Assembly (NCBI RefSeq): GCF_947494755.1
Contig: NZ_CANLVZ010000020.1
Location: 1-57,323 of the forward strand
DNA from: an uncultured Tateyamaria sp.
Lineage (GTDB): Bacteria; Pseudomonadota; Alphaproteobacteria; Rhodobacterales; Rhodobacteraceae
Reading direction: 5' to 3'
DNA: 57,323 nt
Shown: positions 8,547 to 17,187 of the stretch, piece after piece
Position numbering within the stretch: position 1 is the stretch's first letter
Layout: each line of letters begins with the position of its first letter
Notes under the pieces: generated by a model
What the model saw: the letters and a program-made list of their open reading frames with translations, nothing else
What the model was told of the DNA's origin: nothing
The model's database searches: none
Program-made: the position numbers and the translations under genes

Positions 8547-8777
8547 ATGCCATCCACCGTTCGCAAACCCACCAATCTCTCGCTTGATGCGTCCCTTCTG
8601 CAAGAGGCGCGCAGCCTCGACATCAATCTGTCCCGCGCCGCCGAGGACGGGGTTGCCCAAGCCGTCGCACAGGCCCGGACCGCACTTTGGAAACAGGAAA
8701 ACGCAGCCGCCCTCAGCAGCTCGAACGATTGGGCCGCACGCAACGGATTACCGCTCGCCAAATACCGGAATTTCTAG
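8547..8777 (+). CDS. ccdA: Type II antitoxin CcdA
   Basis: CcdA is the labile antitoxin that binds and neutralises the gyrase poison CcdB and represses the operon. The 76-residue protein has the family layout: an N-terminal ribbon-helix-helix part (RKPTNLSLDASLLQEARSLDINLSRAAEDG) and a C-terminal toxin-binding tail (WKQENAAALSSSNDWAARNG split across residues 48-67, then LPLAKYRNF). The start at 8547 is fixed by AGAGAGGA 6 nt upstream; the longer in-frame ATG at 8493 lies inside the promoter. The stop overlaps the GTG of ccdB by one base (TAGTG), so the two are translationally coupled. Confidence 0.92.
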   Translation: MPSTVRKPTNLSLDASLLQEARSLDINLSRAAEDGVAQAVAQARTALWKQENAAALSSSNDWAARNGLPLAKYRNF

Positions 8778-9070
8778 TGGCACGCTTTGACGTGTTTGCC
8801 AGCGACAGCGGGCTGTTGCTGGACGTTCAGTCTGATCTGCTCGACGTGTTGACCACCCGTGTGGTGGTGCCGCTCATACCGCTTGATCAGGCCCCGACGC
8901 CCGCCCGCAGGCTCAATCCGATCTTCGACCTTGATGAAACGCAACTGCTGATGGCGACCCAGTTCATCGCAACGGTGCCCACCTCCATTCTTGGTGACAG
9001 GCACAGCAGCCTCAGCGCGGCGCAGGACGAAATCACAGCCGCCCTCGACATGCTGTTCACCGGGTTCTAG
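8777..9070 (+). CDS. ccdB: Type II toxin CcdB (gyrase poison)
   Basis: CcdB traps DNA gyrase on cleaved DNA and kills or arrests cells that lose the replicon. The 97-residue protein begins with GTG as (V/M)ARFDVFASDSG and has typical CcdB segments: LLLDVQSDLLDVLTTRVVVPL, a PARRLNPIF segment and QFIATVPTSILG, and it ends DMLFTGF. Length matches the family (about 100 residues). It directly overlaps ccdA. Its stop overlaps the stop of the convergent glycosyltransferase within the palindrome CTAG (9067-9070). The pair sits inside a polysaccharide locus on a replicon with its own partition genes, which fits a post-segregational stabiliser. Confidence 0.92.
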   Translation: MARFDVFASDSGLLLDVQSDLLDVLTTRVVVPLIPLDQAPTPARRLNPIFDLDETQLLMATQFIATVPTSILGDRHSSLSAAQDEITAALDMLFTGF

Positions 9071-10164
9071 GCCGCCAGCGCCGCCTGCAATCTGACCCGT
9101 ACGACAATCCCGGCCAGTCGTTGTGCACTCTGGTCCCATCGATACTGCGCGGCCATCGCCTTGCCAATCACCTGCATCGCGGTCCGCTCGGCCGGAGCCA
9201 TCCGGGCAAAGCAGCGCAGGGCGCGGGCCATGTCAACAACGTCCAGCGGATCAAACCATAGCGGCGCATTGCCCAGCACTTCGGGCATCGCACCACTCTG
9301 GGCACATAAAACCGGCACACCCAACTGCATCGCCTCAAGCGGGGGAATCCCGAACCCTTCGTGCAGGGACGGAAATACAAAACCCGCCGCCCCTTCATAA
9401 AGCACGCGCAAATGACTGTCCGGCACCCGACCAAGGGCGCGCGCGCCCTGCCCCGCCTCCGCATGGGTCACACCCGGCACATCACCCCCGACCAAGACCA
9501 GCGGAGGCACTTCCGGGCCAGCAAGTTCATGGGCGGCAATCAGCGCGCCAAGGTTCTTGTTGGGACTTTGATTGCCCACACTCAGCAGGTAGCGCCCCCG
9601 TGTCAGCTCATAGGTGGCCAGCACGTCGGGGGCATGGGGCCAGCGCAAGACATGCTCGGCACTGTTGGACACGATGGTAAAGCGATCAGCAGGCACGCCC
9701 AGATGGTGGGACAAAACACCTGCAGAATGCTGGCTCACCGTCAGCAAAGCAGCGGCGCGCTGTGCAAGGGCCGGGCGCAGCAACCGATGCGCCACGCGAT
9801 AGCGGCGACCAAAGGCCCGCGGGATTTCAAACAGGTTGGCATCATGCAGGCACAGGACATGGGCACGGTGGCGAAGCGGCCCGCTATTGCCCAGGCTGAC
9901 CAGCACACCGTCCCTGCTGGCCTGGTACAAGGCCCCCTGCTCCCACATGTGCCCCTTGCCGCCACGCACCACGCGGACCCCAAGCGTGGACCACCCCTGC
10001 GCGGGAATGGCGCGCGGCACCAACACCTCGACCGGGCCAAGCCGCGCCTGCATGGATGGCGACGCCTCAAGGGTGGCGTCCAAGGCCCCCATCATTTCGC
10101 GCGCATAGCGCTGCACACCGGACACCGGTTGGGTCAGAAAACGGCCATTGATGTAAACAGTCAT
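9067..10164 (-). CDS. GT4-family glycosyltransferase
   Basis: This 365-residue retaining glycosyltransferase should add a sugar from a nucleotide donor to the growing lipid-linked repeat unit. The C-terminal domain has the GT4 signature VGNQSPNKNLGALIAAHE and the E-x7-E block SLHEGFGIPPLEAM near residues 290-303. The ATG at 10164 has GGAGG 4 nt upstream and overlaps the stop of the preceding glycosyltransferase by 4 nt (ATGA); upstream in-frame codons are not needed. Donor and acceptor cannot be told from sequence. It is read against the neighbouring polymerase operon but belongs to the same locus. Confidence 0.88.
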   Translation of the reverse strand: MTVYINGRFLTQPVSGVQRYAREMMGALDATLEASPSMQARLGPVEVLVPRAIPAQGWSTLGVRVVRGGKGHMWEQGALYQASRDGVLVSLGNSGPLRHRAHVLCLHDANLFEIPRAFGRRYRVAHRLLRPALAQRAAALLTVSQHSAGVLSHHLGVPADRFTIVSNSAEHVLRWPHAPDVLATYELTRGRYLLSVGNQSPNKNLGALIAAHELAGPEVPPLVLVGGDVPGVTHAEAGQGARALGRVPDSHLRVLYEGAAGFVFPSLHEGFGIPPLEAMQLGVPVLCAQSGAMPEVLGNAPLWFDPLDVVDMARALRCFARMAPAERTAMQVIGKAMAAQYRWDQSAQRLAGIVVRVRLQAALAA

Positions 10165-11309
10165 GCGACCTCCGACAGGGCCACGGGGGCCTGATACAGG
10201 ACGGTGGTCCGAGCCCCCAAGTTGTCCAAAGCCCACGCGCTCAGATCCGTGGCGCGCGCACCCTGCCGCAACGCTGCCAGCCGCTCTGGGGATGCAAGGA
10301 CCTCGCACAGGGTGCGCACGGCACCATCCATATCGTCCGGTGCCGCAATCACGCCATTGCGCCCATCCACAACGACCTCATCAAGGCCCGGCAGGTGCTG
10401 CACGACGGGCGGACAGCCCGCCGCGATGGACTGTACCACGACACGCGGCAGCCCCTCTCGTTCAGAGGTCAGAATGGACACATCCGCCAGCGCAAACAGC
10501 GCCTCGGGATCAGGGCGGTGACCGCAAAACACCACACGATCCCCCAAGCCCAACGCGGCCACCTCTGCGCGCACCCGCGCCTCTTCCGGGCCGCGCCCGG
10601 CCAGCAACAGTTTCAGATCTGGCAAGCGGCTCGCCACCTTGGCAAAGGCGCGCAAAAACGGGACATGGCGCTTGCGTGGCTCAAACGCGGCCATCATCAG
10701 TGCCACAGGCGGACGGGCAGCACCGGGGGGCACCCCCAACACAGCAGGCCAATCCTCAGGCAGCGGCGCGTCGCGAAACCGCGCCAGATCCATGCCCGAG
10801 TGGACACAATGCACCTGCCCGGCAATTCCCGCCTCGACATAGGCGCGGCCGACAGCCTCAGACACGGCGATGAACACATCGGTGCGGCGGGCCACCATCC
10901 GCTCTGCGGCTATATACAGCGCGCGCTTGGGATCACCGACACCCTCAAAGGGAATGATGTGGATGCCATGCGCGACAACCGCATCCGGCACCGCATCCGC
11001 CGCCAACCGGCCCAGAACACCGGCTTTGCTTTGGTGGGTATGGATCACGTCAGGGCGCAGATCACGGTAAAGCGCGCGCAGGCGGGCCACCGCGCGGGCA
11101 TCCTGCACGGGACGGATGGGATGCACCATCTCGGGGACCGCAATGCGGGTCACACCACGGGGCAAATGATCATGCCAAAACGGGTCACACACATTGCCGT
11201 GGATCAGGCTGACACGATGACCTGCCGCGACCTGCCAGCGACAGGTGGCAAGTGTGTTTTCTTCGGATCCCGCACGCAAAAGGCGGGTAAGAACATGCGC
11301 GATGTGCAT
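10161..11309 (-). CDS. GT4-family glycosyltransferase
   Basis: This 382-residue protein has the two-domain GT-B layout: an N-terminal domain beginning MHIAHVLTRLLRAGSEENT and a donor-binding C-terminal domain with LLLAGRGPEEARVR, FALADVSILTSEREGLPRVVVQ and AGLPG-like HLPGLDEVVVDG. The ATG at 11309 is preceded by AAGGAG 5 nt upstream; a TTG one codon earlier is not needed. It is the first gene of a two-gene operon with the next glycosyltransferase (4-nt overlap). It is divergent from the sulfotransferase operon, with a shared upstream region that holds a perfect CtrA-type box. Confidence 0.88.
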   Translation of the reverse strand: MHIAHVLTRLLRAGSEENTLATCRWQVAAGHRVSLIHGNVCDPFWHDHLPRGVTRIAVPEMVHPIRPVQDARAVARLRALYRDLRPDVIHTHQSKAGVLGRLAADAVPDAVVAHGIHIIPFEGVGDPKRALYIAAERMVARRTDVFIAVSEAVGRAYVEAGIAGQVHCVHSGMDLARFRDAPLPEDWPAVLGVPPGAARPPVALMMAAFEPRKRHVPFLRAFAKVASRLPDLKLLLAGRGPEEARVRAEVAALGLGDRVVFCGHRPDPEALFALADVSILTSEREGLPRVVVQSIAAGCPPVVQHLPGLDEVVVDGRNGVIAAPDDMDGAVRTLCEVLASPERLAALRQGARATDLSAWALDNLGARTTVLYQAPVALSEVA

Positions 11310-11345
11310 CAAATCTCCTTGGCCGCATCATCACCCCCATCACTG

Positions 11346-11360
11346 TTAAGCCCGCATTAA
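11346..11360. promoter_or_regulatory. Perfect CtrA-type box (TTAA-N7-TTAA) in the divergent polysaccharide promoter region
   Basis: TTAAGCCCGCATTAA matches the full CtrA consensus with no mismatch and continues as TTAACCAT, the form often seen for half-sites. It is 37 nt from the start of the minus-strand glycosyltransferase operon and 95 nt from the plus-strand sulfotransferase operon, so it could control both. CtrA binding is inferred. Confidence 0.5.
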
Positions 11361-11454
11361 CCATCGCGTGCGATCCTTACCAAATTCCTAATACGTGCAG
11401 AAAAAGACGGTTTTTCTCATGTGTTGACAGATGGTTAATCAGGTGGGAGCGCGC

Positions 11455-12150
11455 ATGGGTCGCATCATCTACATTCACGTGCCCAAATGCGGCGGGTCCA
11501 GCTTTGGGGCGGCCCTGCGGTTGCGCTATTTCGCGTCGCAATCCACGATCAGCCTGGATCAGGGAGATACGACCCTGATGGGCGAGGCGCGGATCCTCAG
11601 CGACTATGCGGCGCGGCAGCGCGCGCTACACGCGCTTGTGGCCAGTGGCAAACGGATGATCGCGGGGCATGTCCAATATGATCCCGATTTCCACGACGGC
11701 CCCGCCGCTCGGTATCGCTTTGTGACCTTGCTGCGCGAGCCGGCCCTGCGGTTCGTCTCGCATTACCACTACTTGCAACGCAAACACCCCGACCCCGCCC
11801 GCGCCACCACCCTGCGCGGATTTCTGGTCAGCCCCGAGGCGCAGCGGATCGCCTCGCAATACCTGTTCTATTTTGCTGGACAGTGGCAACGACCGGGCGA
11901 GGACACCGGGCCGCTGATCCAACAGGCAATCCGCAATCTGGGGCGCTTTGACATCGTGGGCGACCTTGGGGCACCGGACGCCTTTGCCCGTGATCTGCGA
12001 CGACTGACGCACACACCGCTGATCCGCTGGCACCGCAATGCTGCCCCCGTCCCCGTGACGGTGCCACCCGAGTTGCGCCCACAGATCGAGGCCCTTTGCG
12101 CGCCCGACATCGCCATCTATCAAAGCCAGTTTCTCGCGCAGGCCGCCTGA
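11455..12150 (+). CDS. Sulfotransferase-family protein
   Basis: The 231-residue protein carries the PAPS-binding motif near its N terminus (YIHVPKCGGSSF, 5'-phosphosulfate loop) and a second block, LLREPALRFVSHYHY, that fits the 3'-phosphate-binding segment. It probably transfers sulfate from PAPS to a sugar of the polysaccharide, giving the acidic sulfated polymers common in marine bacteria. The ATG at 11455 has GGGAG 5 nt upstream and puts the motif right at the start; an ATG at 11431 lacks a site. It heads an operon with the polymerase, acyltransferase and flippase genes. Confidence 0.8.
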   Translation: MGRIIYIHVPKCGGSSFGAALRLRYFASQSTISLDQGDTTLMGEARILSDYAARQRALHALVASGKRMIAGHVQYDPDFHDGPAARYRFVTLLREPALRFVSHYHYLQRKHPDPARATTLRGFLVSPEAQRIASQYLFYFAGQWQRPGEDTGPLIQQAIRNLGRFDIVGDLGAPDAFARDLRRLTHTPLIRWHRNAAPVPVTVPPELRPQIEALCAPDIAIYQSQFLAQAA

Positions 12151-12153
12151 GCG

Positions 12154-13446
12154 ATGCGGCACGCGCTTTCCCCTCTTGCGCTGGTGTTCTTATGCTGGGG
12201 GCTCACGGGCATTGGCGCGGGGTGGACGCTGGCGCAACTGGACCAGCTCGATCTGGTGCAGGCATTCATCATCCGCGAAGGGCTGCACCTGTCTGCCTTT
12301 GGTTGGGCCGGACTGTCATGGACGTTGCTCGGGCTGGTCATCTATCTGGTCGGGGACCTCTGCGCACGAATGATCCGGCACCCATTGCGGGCGCAGCCCA
12401 CTGCCTTTGACCTCAGACGCATGGCGATCCTGACTGGGCTGGCCAATCTGGTCCTGCTAAGTGTGACTGCGCTGTGGATTTTTGGGGCGGCGGCCAATGC
12501 GGGCGGGCTGGTCGAGCTGGCAATGGCGGCCTATGCCGACAGCCTCACCACTCGCGACATCCTGCTCCAGAACAAACTCTTCACCGGCATGCGGCTGTTC
12601 TATGCGGCACTGCCCGCCACCGCCTGCCTTGCCGCAGCGCTTCTGGCCACAAACGCCCTGCCGCGCCAGGCCCGTCTGATGATGTGGAGCGTGCTGGCCG
12701 TGAACACCGCCGCCCTGTTCGTCCTGCCCATCGTGATGAGCCAGCGACTGCTTTTGCTGCAACTGGTGCTCAGCAGCTACATCGTTGCCTGCATCGTCAA
12801 ACAACGGGTGATTGCGCTGCATTGGGTGGGGTTTGGCATCCTGCTGTTTCTGGCGCTTTGGACCGCGCGCGAGGCGATCACGAATCCGATCATCCAACGC
12901 CCCGCGCTCGATATCGCCACGCAAAAGCTGGCCTTCTATCTGGTGAACGACATGTTCAACGGCTTTGCACCCCTGTCGATCCCGATCCCGCACACATATG
13001 GCGGCGTTACGCTTGAGGGGCTGATGTTCATGACCTTCAGCGATGGCTATTTCCAAACCCTGCTTGCCAGCAAGATGCGAACGCTGGACGGGGTTCTGGG
13101 GGGCGGCGAGTTCCCATTTTTCACAGCAGGTTATGTGGATTATGGCCCCATAGGTGGGGCGATTTTCATCGCGATCTGCGCCTTTGTCTTTCGCCAGATT
13201 TTCATGCAGGCACATACATCACTTGGCTGGGCCGTGGTCTATGCACAGATCGGAGCGGCGCTGCTCTTTTCCAGCCATTCGCTCTATTTCACCCATCAGA
13301 ACTTCTATTTTTCCATGGCGCTGATGGGCGGAATCATCTTCCTGTCCAGAAAACGACCAAGCGCAGAAGTAGCGCGCCCCGCCCCCCGCATCACCTTTCG
13401 CAGTCGGCGGCGCAGGCGGGCGCCCTCGTCACAGGTCCGCGCATGA
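12154..13446 (+). CDS. Wzy-like polysaccharide repeat-unit polymerase
   Basis: This 430-residue inner-membrane protein has roughly ten hydrophobic segments, with a large loop between about residues 245 and 330 (starting at REAITNPIIQRPALD), and a basic C-terminal tail. That topology and the context between a sulfotransferase and a Wzx-like flippase fit an O-antigen/EPS polymerase of the Wzy type. Primary sequence is poorly conserved in this class, so the call rests on topology and neighbours. It starts 3 nt after the sulfotransferase stop, and its stop overlaps the acyltransferase start (ATGA). Confidence 0.7.
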   Translation: MRHALSPLALVFLCWGLTGIGAGWTLAQLDQLDLVQAFIIREGLHLSAFGWAGLSWTLLGLVIYLVGDLCARMIRHPLRAQPTAFDLRRMAILTGLANLVLLSVTALWIFGAAANAGGLVELAMAAYADSLTTRDILLQNKLFTGMRLFYAALPATACLAAALLATNALPRQARLMMWSVLAVNTAALFVLPIVMSQRLLLLQLVLSSYIVACIVKQRVIALHWVGFGILLFLALWTAREAITNPIIQRPALDIATQKLAFYLVNDMFNGFAPLSIPIPHTYGGVTLEGLMFMTFSDGYFQTLLASKMRTLDGVLGGGEFPFFTAGYVDYGPIGGAIFIAICAFVFRQIFMQAHTSLGWAVVYAQIGAALLFSSHSLYFTHQNFYFSMALMGGIIFLSRKRPSAEVARPAPRITFRSRRRRRAPSSQVRA

Positions 13447-14459
13447 TCCCGGTCCGCCTACCGGGGCTGCAGGTCCTGCGCGCGTTCGCCGCCCTCATGG
13501 TCCTGATCGGACATGTGATGGCCGAGGCCGAACACTACTTTGGCCTGCCCCTGCCCGGCGACGCGGTGCCATGGACGCGTGGAGTCGACATCTTCTTCGT
13601 GATTTCGGGGTTCGTGATCACGCTGTCCGCCGGTCGGTTGATGGGCCAGCCCGGCACCTTCCTGTGGCGCAGACTGGTGCGGGTGGTGCCGCTCTACTTC
13701 CTGTTCACGACGCTGATGGTGGCGGTGCTGATCGTACTGCCCGGCGGGGCGAAGGACACCTCATTGGACCCCGCCCAGATCCTCAGCTCCTACAGCTTTA
13801 TCCCCTACGAACGCAGTGACGGGCGGATTGCACCTGTGCTGTCCCTCGGCTGGACGCTGAATTACGAAATCTTCTTCTACGCGCTCGCCGCCCTCTGCCT
13901 TAGCCTGCCCCGCCCGTTTCTGGCACTGACGGCGCTGATGTGCAGCATCACGACCCTGGGCGCTTTCATCCCGTGGACCAGCGCGCCCCTGGTTTTCTGG
14001 AGCGATCCGATCATTCTTGAGTTCCTCATGGGCATCGGCCTTGCGCGGCTCTGGCAACGCGGCTGGCAGTGGCCGCACTGGGGCGGAGCGGTGACGCTCA
14101 TGGCCATTGGGGCAGGCTTGCTGATCGCGCTTGATCCGACCCCCCTGCCCCGGTTCATCGCCGCAGGCGTGCCTGCCGCACTGATTGTCGCCAGTGGCAC
14201 GCTGTTGTGCCCGCAACGCCACCTGCCCGGCCAGATATGGGGGGATGCGTCCTATGCGCTGTATCTGTCGCACCGCTTTGCCTTGCGGGCCGCAACGCTC
14301 CTTCTGTTGCCGCTGCTGCCCGCATCGCTCTTCGGGGCCGCGATCTATGTGATCAGCGTGTGCGCACTCGCGCTCGCTGTCGGGCTGCTGACGCATGTGT
14401 GGATCGAACGGCCCATGATGCGCACCCTGACGCCCCGTCCCAAGGCCCTGCCCGCATGA
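13443..14459 (+). CDS. Membrane O-acyltransferase (acyltransferase 3, ExoZ-like)
   Basis: This 338-residue polytopic membrane protein begins LPGLQVLRAFAALMVLIGHV, the hallmark first helix of acyltransferase family 3 with its catalytic-type His, followed by GVDIFFVISGFVI. These enzymes transfer acetyl or succinyl groups to surface sugars. About ten membrane helices follow. It is coupled to the polymerase (4-nt overlap) and to the flippase (ATGA at 14456-14459), so it should decorate the same polymer. Confidence 0.9.
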   Translation: MIPVRLPGLQVLRAFAALMVLIGHVMAEAEHYFGLPLPGDAVPWTRGVDIFFVISGFVITLSAGRLMGQPGTFLWRRLVRVVPLYFLFTTLMVAVLIVLPGGAKDTSLDPAQILSSYSFIPYERSDGRIAPVLSLGWTLNYEIFFYALAALCLSLPRPFLALTALMCSITTLGAFIPWTSAPLVFWSDPIILEFLMGIGLARLWQRGWQWPHWGGAVTLMAIGAGLLIALDPTPLPRFIAAGVPAALIVASGTLLCPQRHLPGQIWGDASYALYLSHRFALRAATLLLLPLLPASLFGAAIYVISVCALALAVGLLTHVWIERPMMRTLTPRPKALPA

Positions 14460-15826
14460 CAACGCGTCTTTGGTCCTTCGCATTGCAATGGGCGCGGGTC
14501 GGCATCGCCGCTGCGGTGTTTCTCGTCGCCACCCGGTTCCTGACTCTGGCCGAGATCGGGCTTTTCGCCACCGCCATCGCACCCGTGCGACTGACCCAAG
14601 GACTGCACAAGGCAGGCATCGGCGAAGCAGTCATCATCCAAGGCAAATCCCAACGTCGCCGCGACGCGCTCTTTGCGATGGCCGTCATGTCGGGGTTGCT
14701 GCTGTCAGTACTGTTGGCCAGCGTCGGGTTCGCCTTGCAAACACACCTCTTGACCGCTCTGGCAGCCATACCAGCGCTCAACGGCTTCGCCGCTGTCTCC
14801 GAAGGGCTCCTGCGCCGCCGCCTTGCCCTGCGCGCGCTGGCGCTGCGCACGATAGCAGTGCAAACAATTGCTGCCACCATCACGCTCTGGTTGCTGATCT
14901 GCGGCGCCGGTGCATGGGCGCTGGCCAGCTTCGCGCTGCTCAACGCGGGGCTGTCTTGCGGCCTTTCGATCTGGTTGGCAGGATACCGACCCAAATCCTT
15001 ACCCAACTCGCGATATCAGAGCCTACTAAGGCCACTCGTCATCCAAATCACCATCCGCGACCTGCTGACAAACGCACAATTCCCACTCGCGCAACTCGCG
15101 ATCGGCCTGAGCCTGGGAATGACGGCGGCAGGGGCTTTCCAAATCGCCACACGTATGCTCAACCTGATCGAGGCGCTCACCCTCTCCCCCCTGCGCTTCA
15201 TCGCCCTGCCCCAACTGCGTAGGGCAACCGATCTGCGCTGCACGCTGCGCCAACACTTACGTCTGAATGCAACGCTGGCAGCATGGATCTGGGGGGGCAC
15301 GGTGGCAGCCGCCCCCAACATCCTCGCGCTGGTGGTGGGCACCGAACACGCCAGCGCAGTCAGCCCCATCCTGCGCGCCCTCGCACTCACCGGCCTCCTC
15401 GCTGCGCTCTGGATGCCAATGCTACAAGCCCTGACTGCAACCGGACACACGCGACTTGTGCTTAAGTACGCAACCGTCGGATCGACCCTCGCCGTCACGC
15501 TGGTCACACCGACACTTCTGCTCAATCCAACGCTCAGCGCGGCCAGCCTCAGCGTGGCGGCCCTGATCACCAGCCTTTGGTTTCTGCCCAACTGCCTGCG
15601 ACCGCTACAGCTGACGTGCCGCAATCTCTCCCCCATCGCCGCGCCCCTCATCGCAGGGGGCCTCATGGCAGGTGGACTGCTGCTGATACCTGTGCTCAAC
15701 CTCGCCACACAGGTCCTGCTTGGGACAGTCTTCTACGCAGCGGTGCTGTACGCCGGACGCAAAAAGGTCAATAAAACTGACACAACAGCACAAACAGCGC
15801 CCCGGAGACCCAGGAACGCTGTCTGA
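14456..15826 (+). CDS. Wzx-like polysaccharide flippase
   Basis: This 456-residue protein has about 12-14 hydrophobic segments and the start FALQWARVGIAAAVFLVATRFL common to the polysaccharide transporter (PST/MATE-like) family. It should flip the undecaprenyl-linked repeat unit across the inner membrane for Wzy. The ATG at 14456 overlaps the acyltransferase stop (ATGA); the open frame extends upstream to 14207, but that part is a shadow of the acyltransferase gene. It is the last gene of the operon and converges on the spike genes across a 20-nt gap. Confidence 0.85.
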   Translation: MTTRLWSFALQWARVGIAAAVFLVATRFLTLAEIGLFATAIAPVRLTQGLHKAGIGEAVIIQGKSQRRRDALFAMAVMSGLLLSVLLASVGFALQTHLLTALAAIPALNGFAAVSEGLLRRRLALRALALRTIAVQTIAATITLWLLICGAGAWALASFALLNAGLSCGLSIWLAGYRPKSLPNSRYQSLLRPLVIQITIRDLLTNAQFPLAQLAIGLSLGMTAAGAFQIATRMLNLIEALTLSPLRFIALPQLRRATDLRCTLRQHLRLNATLAAWIWGGTVAAAPNILALVVGTEHASAVSPILRALALTGLLAALWMPMLQALTATGHTRLVLKYATVGSTLAVTLVTPTLLLNPTLSAASLSVAALITSLWFLPNCLRPLQLTCRNLSPIAAPLIAGGLMAGGLLLIPVLNLATQVLLGTVFYAAVLYAGRKKVNKTDTTAQTAPRRPRNAV

Positions 15827-15846
15827 CCATCCACAAGACCACCCCC

Positions 15847-17187
15847 TCAGAACGGGGTCACAGATCCGCCCGAATAGACCTCAATAGACCCTGATACAGG
15901 CTCAAAAACCCGGATAGAGACGGTTCCACCATTCGCCTCAATCGCGAAATTATCGGTGCCACCGGCCGCATCCGCCACACACCGCTCAAGCCACATCTGC
16001 GACGCGTTCGAACACTGATACGCCACCGAAGACCCATCCACATCCCGCGCCACAACCTGCGTGCCGGCCAGCCACCACTGCGCATCCTGAATTGAATGCA
16101 GTTCGGAGCCATTGCGCGACAACCCAAACCGACCGTTCAGCCCAATCGCACGTACCGCATCATGAACGGTAAACGCATTGACCGACGTCGCACCCAACGC
16201 GCCATTGCGCCACCCCGAGCAGTCCTGCAACAGCACATGCATGCCCTCAGCGCCATCGTCATGAAACGACCAGCCATCCTTGGCAGCAAAGCTCGCATCA
16301 CAACGGAAAAAGGCGCACAACCCATCAACCCGGCGCACCCGTACCGCATCCAAGGGGGCCCCCAGATTGTAAGGTGCCGAATACCGAAAGGTGCAATCGA
16401 CGCCGACGATATTACGCGTCGACAGCTTGTCGAAATGCAAAGTGCCGGTGATCCCACCCTCAAGGTCGAATCCCTCAATATAGAAATCATCGACATGCTG
16501 CATGAAGCGCGCGCCATGAAAGCCACGCATCAGCGCGATATCAGCCGGGCCCGGCGCACCGTCGACATTCACATGGACCGTGGACCCATCAAGCGCCCAA
16601 CGCCCCGGTGCCGCAGCACAGGCAGCAACATCCGGCACCTGGTCAAGCTCGGAATACAAGCCCTCAGGCGTCAGCACATCGGTGCGAAACACGCGCTTGA
16701 CCGCACTGGCCGACGCAGAATATGTGCCACCCGCATCATTCCAGTTCACGTCAAACGGGCCGGTGCGATACTGCACACGACCACCCCACGCGATCAGCGC
16801 AACCGGTTGATCCGGCTCGTCATTGCCGTTGCGGGTGAACTCGCTTTCCTTGTACTGACCCGCCTTCACCAACACACGATACGGCGCACCAGTGGCATTG
16901 CCAGCAACAAAAGCAGCATAAATCGTGCGCTTGGCATCGGAAAAGTCACCGTCCTGCGCGCCCAAGCCGGTGTTGGCATCACTCCCGCCCGTATCGACAT
17001 GAAAGGCTGGTGCCGTCCAGATCGCCGGATCAACAAGCGCACGCGGGTCCAGATCCGTCTCGAATCGGCCACCCACCTCGGCAATCCCAAAACCAAATCG
17101 ACCTTGATCCCAGTCAAACCCCGCAGGAAAGGCAACCTCCCGCCGCGCGCTGTACTGGGCGTGCAAACCGACCGCGACACCCAGCAT
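15847..17187 (-). CDS. Right-handed beta-helix protein, likely GTA head-spike protein (GhsB-like)
   Basis: This 446-residue protein lacks a signal peptide. After an N-terminal region with HVDTGGSDANTG and AKRTIYAAF, it has a series of short beta-rich coils (IEGFDLEGGITGTLHFDKLS, RNIVGVDCTFRYSAPYNLG, VLLQDCSGWRNGALG) typical of right-handed parallel beta-helices that bind polysaccharides. Its partner upstream belongs to the spike-base family of Rhodobacter capsulatus rcc01079. In R. capsulatus, rcc01079 and rcc01080 encode gene transfer agent head spikes that bind the cell capsule. By gene order this is the rcc01080-type spike. The ATG at 17187 overlaps the previous stop by one base (TGATG). 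It could alternatively be a phage-type polysaccharide depolymerase; no catalytic residues are recognised. Confidence 0.65.
   Translation of the reverse strand: MLGVAVGLHAQYSARREVAFPAGFDWDQGRFGFGIAEVGGRFETDLDPRALVDPAIWTAPAFHVDTGGSDANTGLGAQDGDFSDAKRTIYAAFVAGNATGAPYRVLVKAGQYKESEFTRNGNDEPDQPVALIAWGGRVQYRTGPFDVNWNDAGGTYSASASAVKRVFRTDVLTPEGLYSELDQVPDVAACAAAPGRWALDGSTVHVNVDGAPGPADIALMRGFHGARFMQHVDDFYIEGFDLEGGITGTLHFDKLSTRNIVGVDCTFRYSAPYNLGAPLDAVRVRRVDGLCAFFRCDASFAAKDGWSFHDDGAEGMHVLLQDCSGWRNGALGATSVNAFTVHDAVRAIGLNGRFGLSRNGSELHSIQDAQWWLAGTQVVARDVDGSSVAYQCSNASQMWLERCVADAAGGTDNFAIEANGGTVSIRVFEPVSGSIEVYSGGSVTPF

Noticed and set aside
11399-11417. Inverted repeat AGAAAAA-N5-TTTTTCT as a terminator
   Set aside because: It lies between divergent genes, so no transcript needs ending there; the all-A/T stem is weak. 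It may be part of a promoter.
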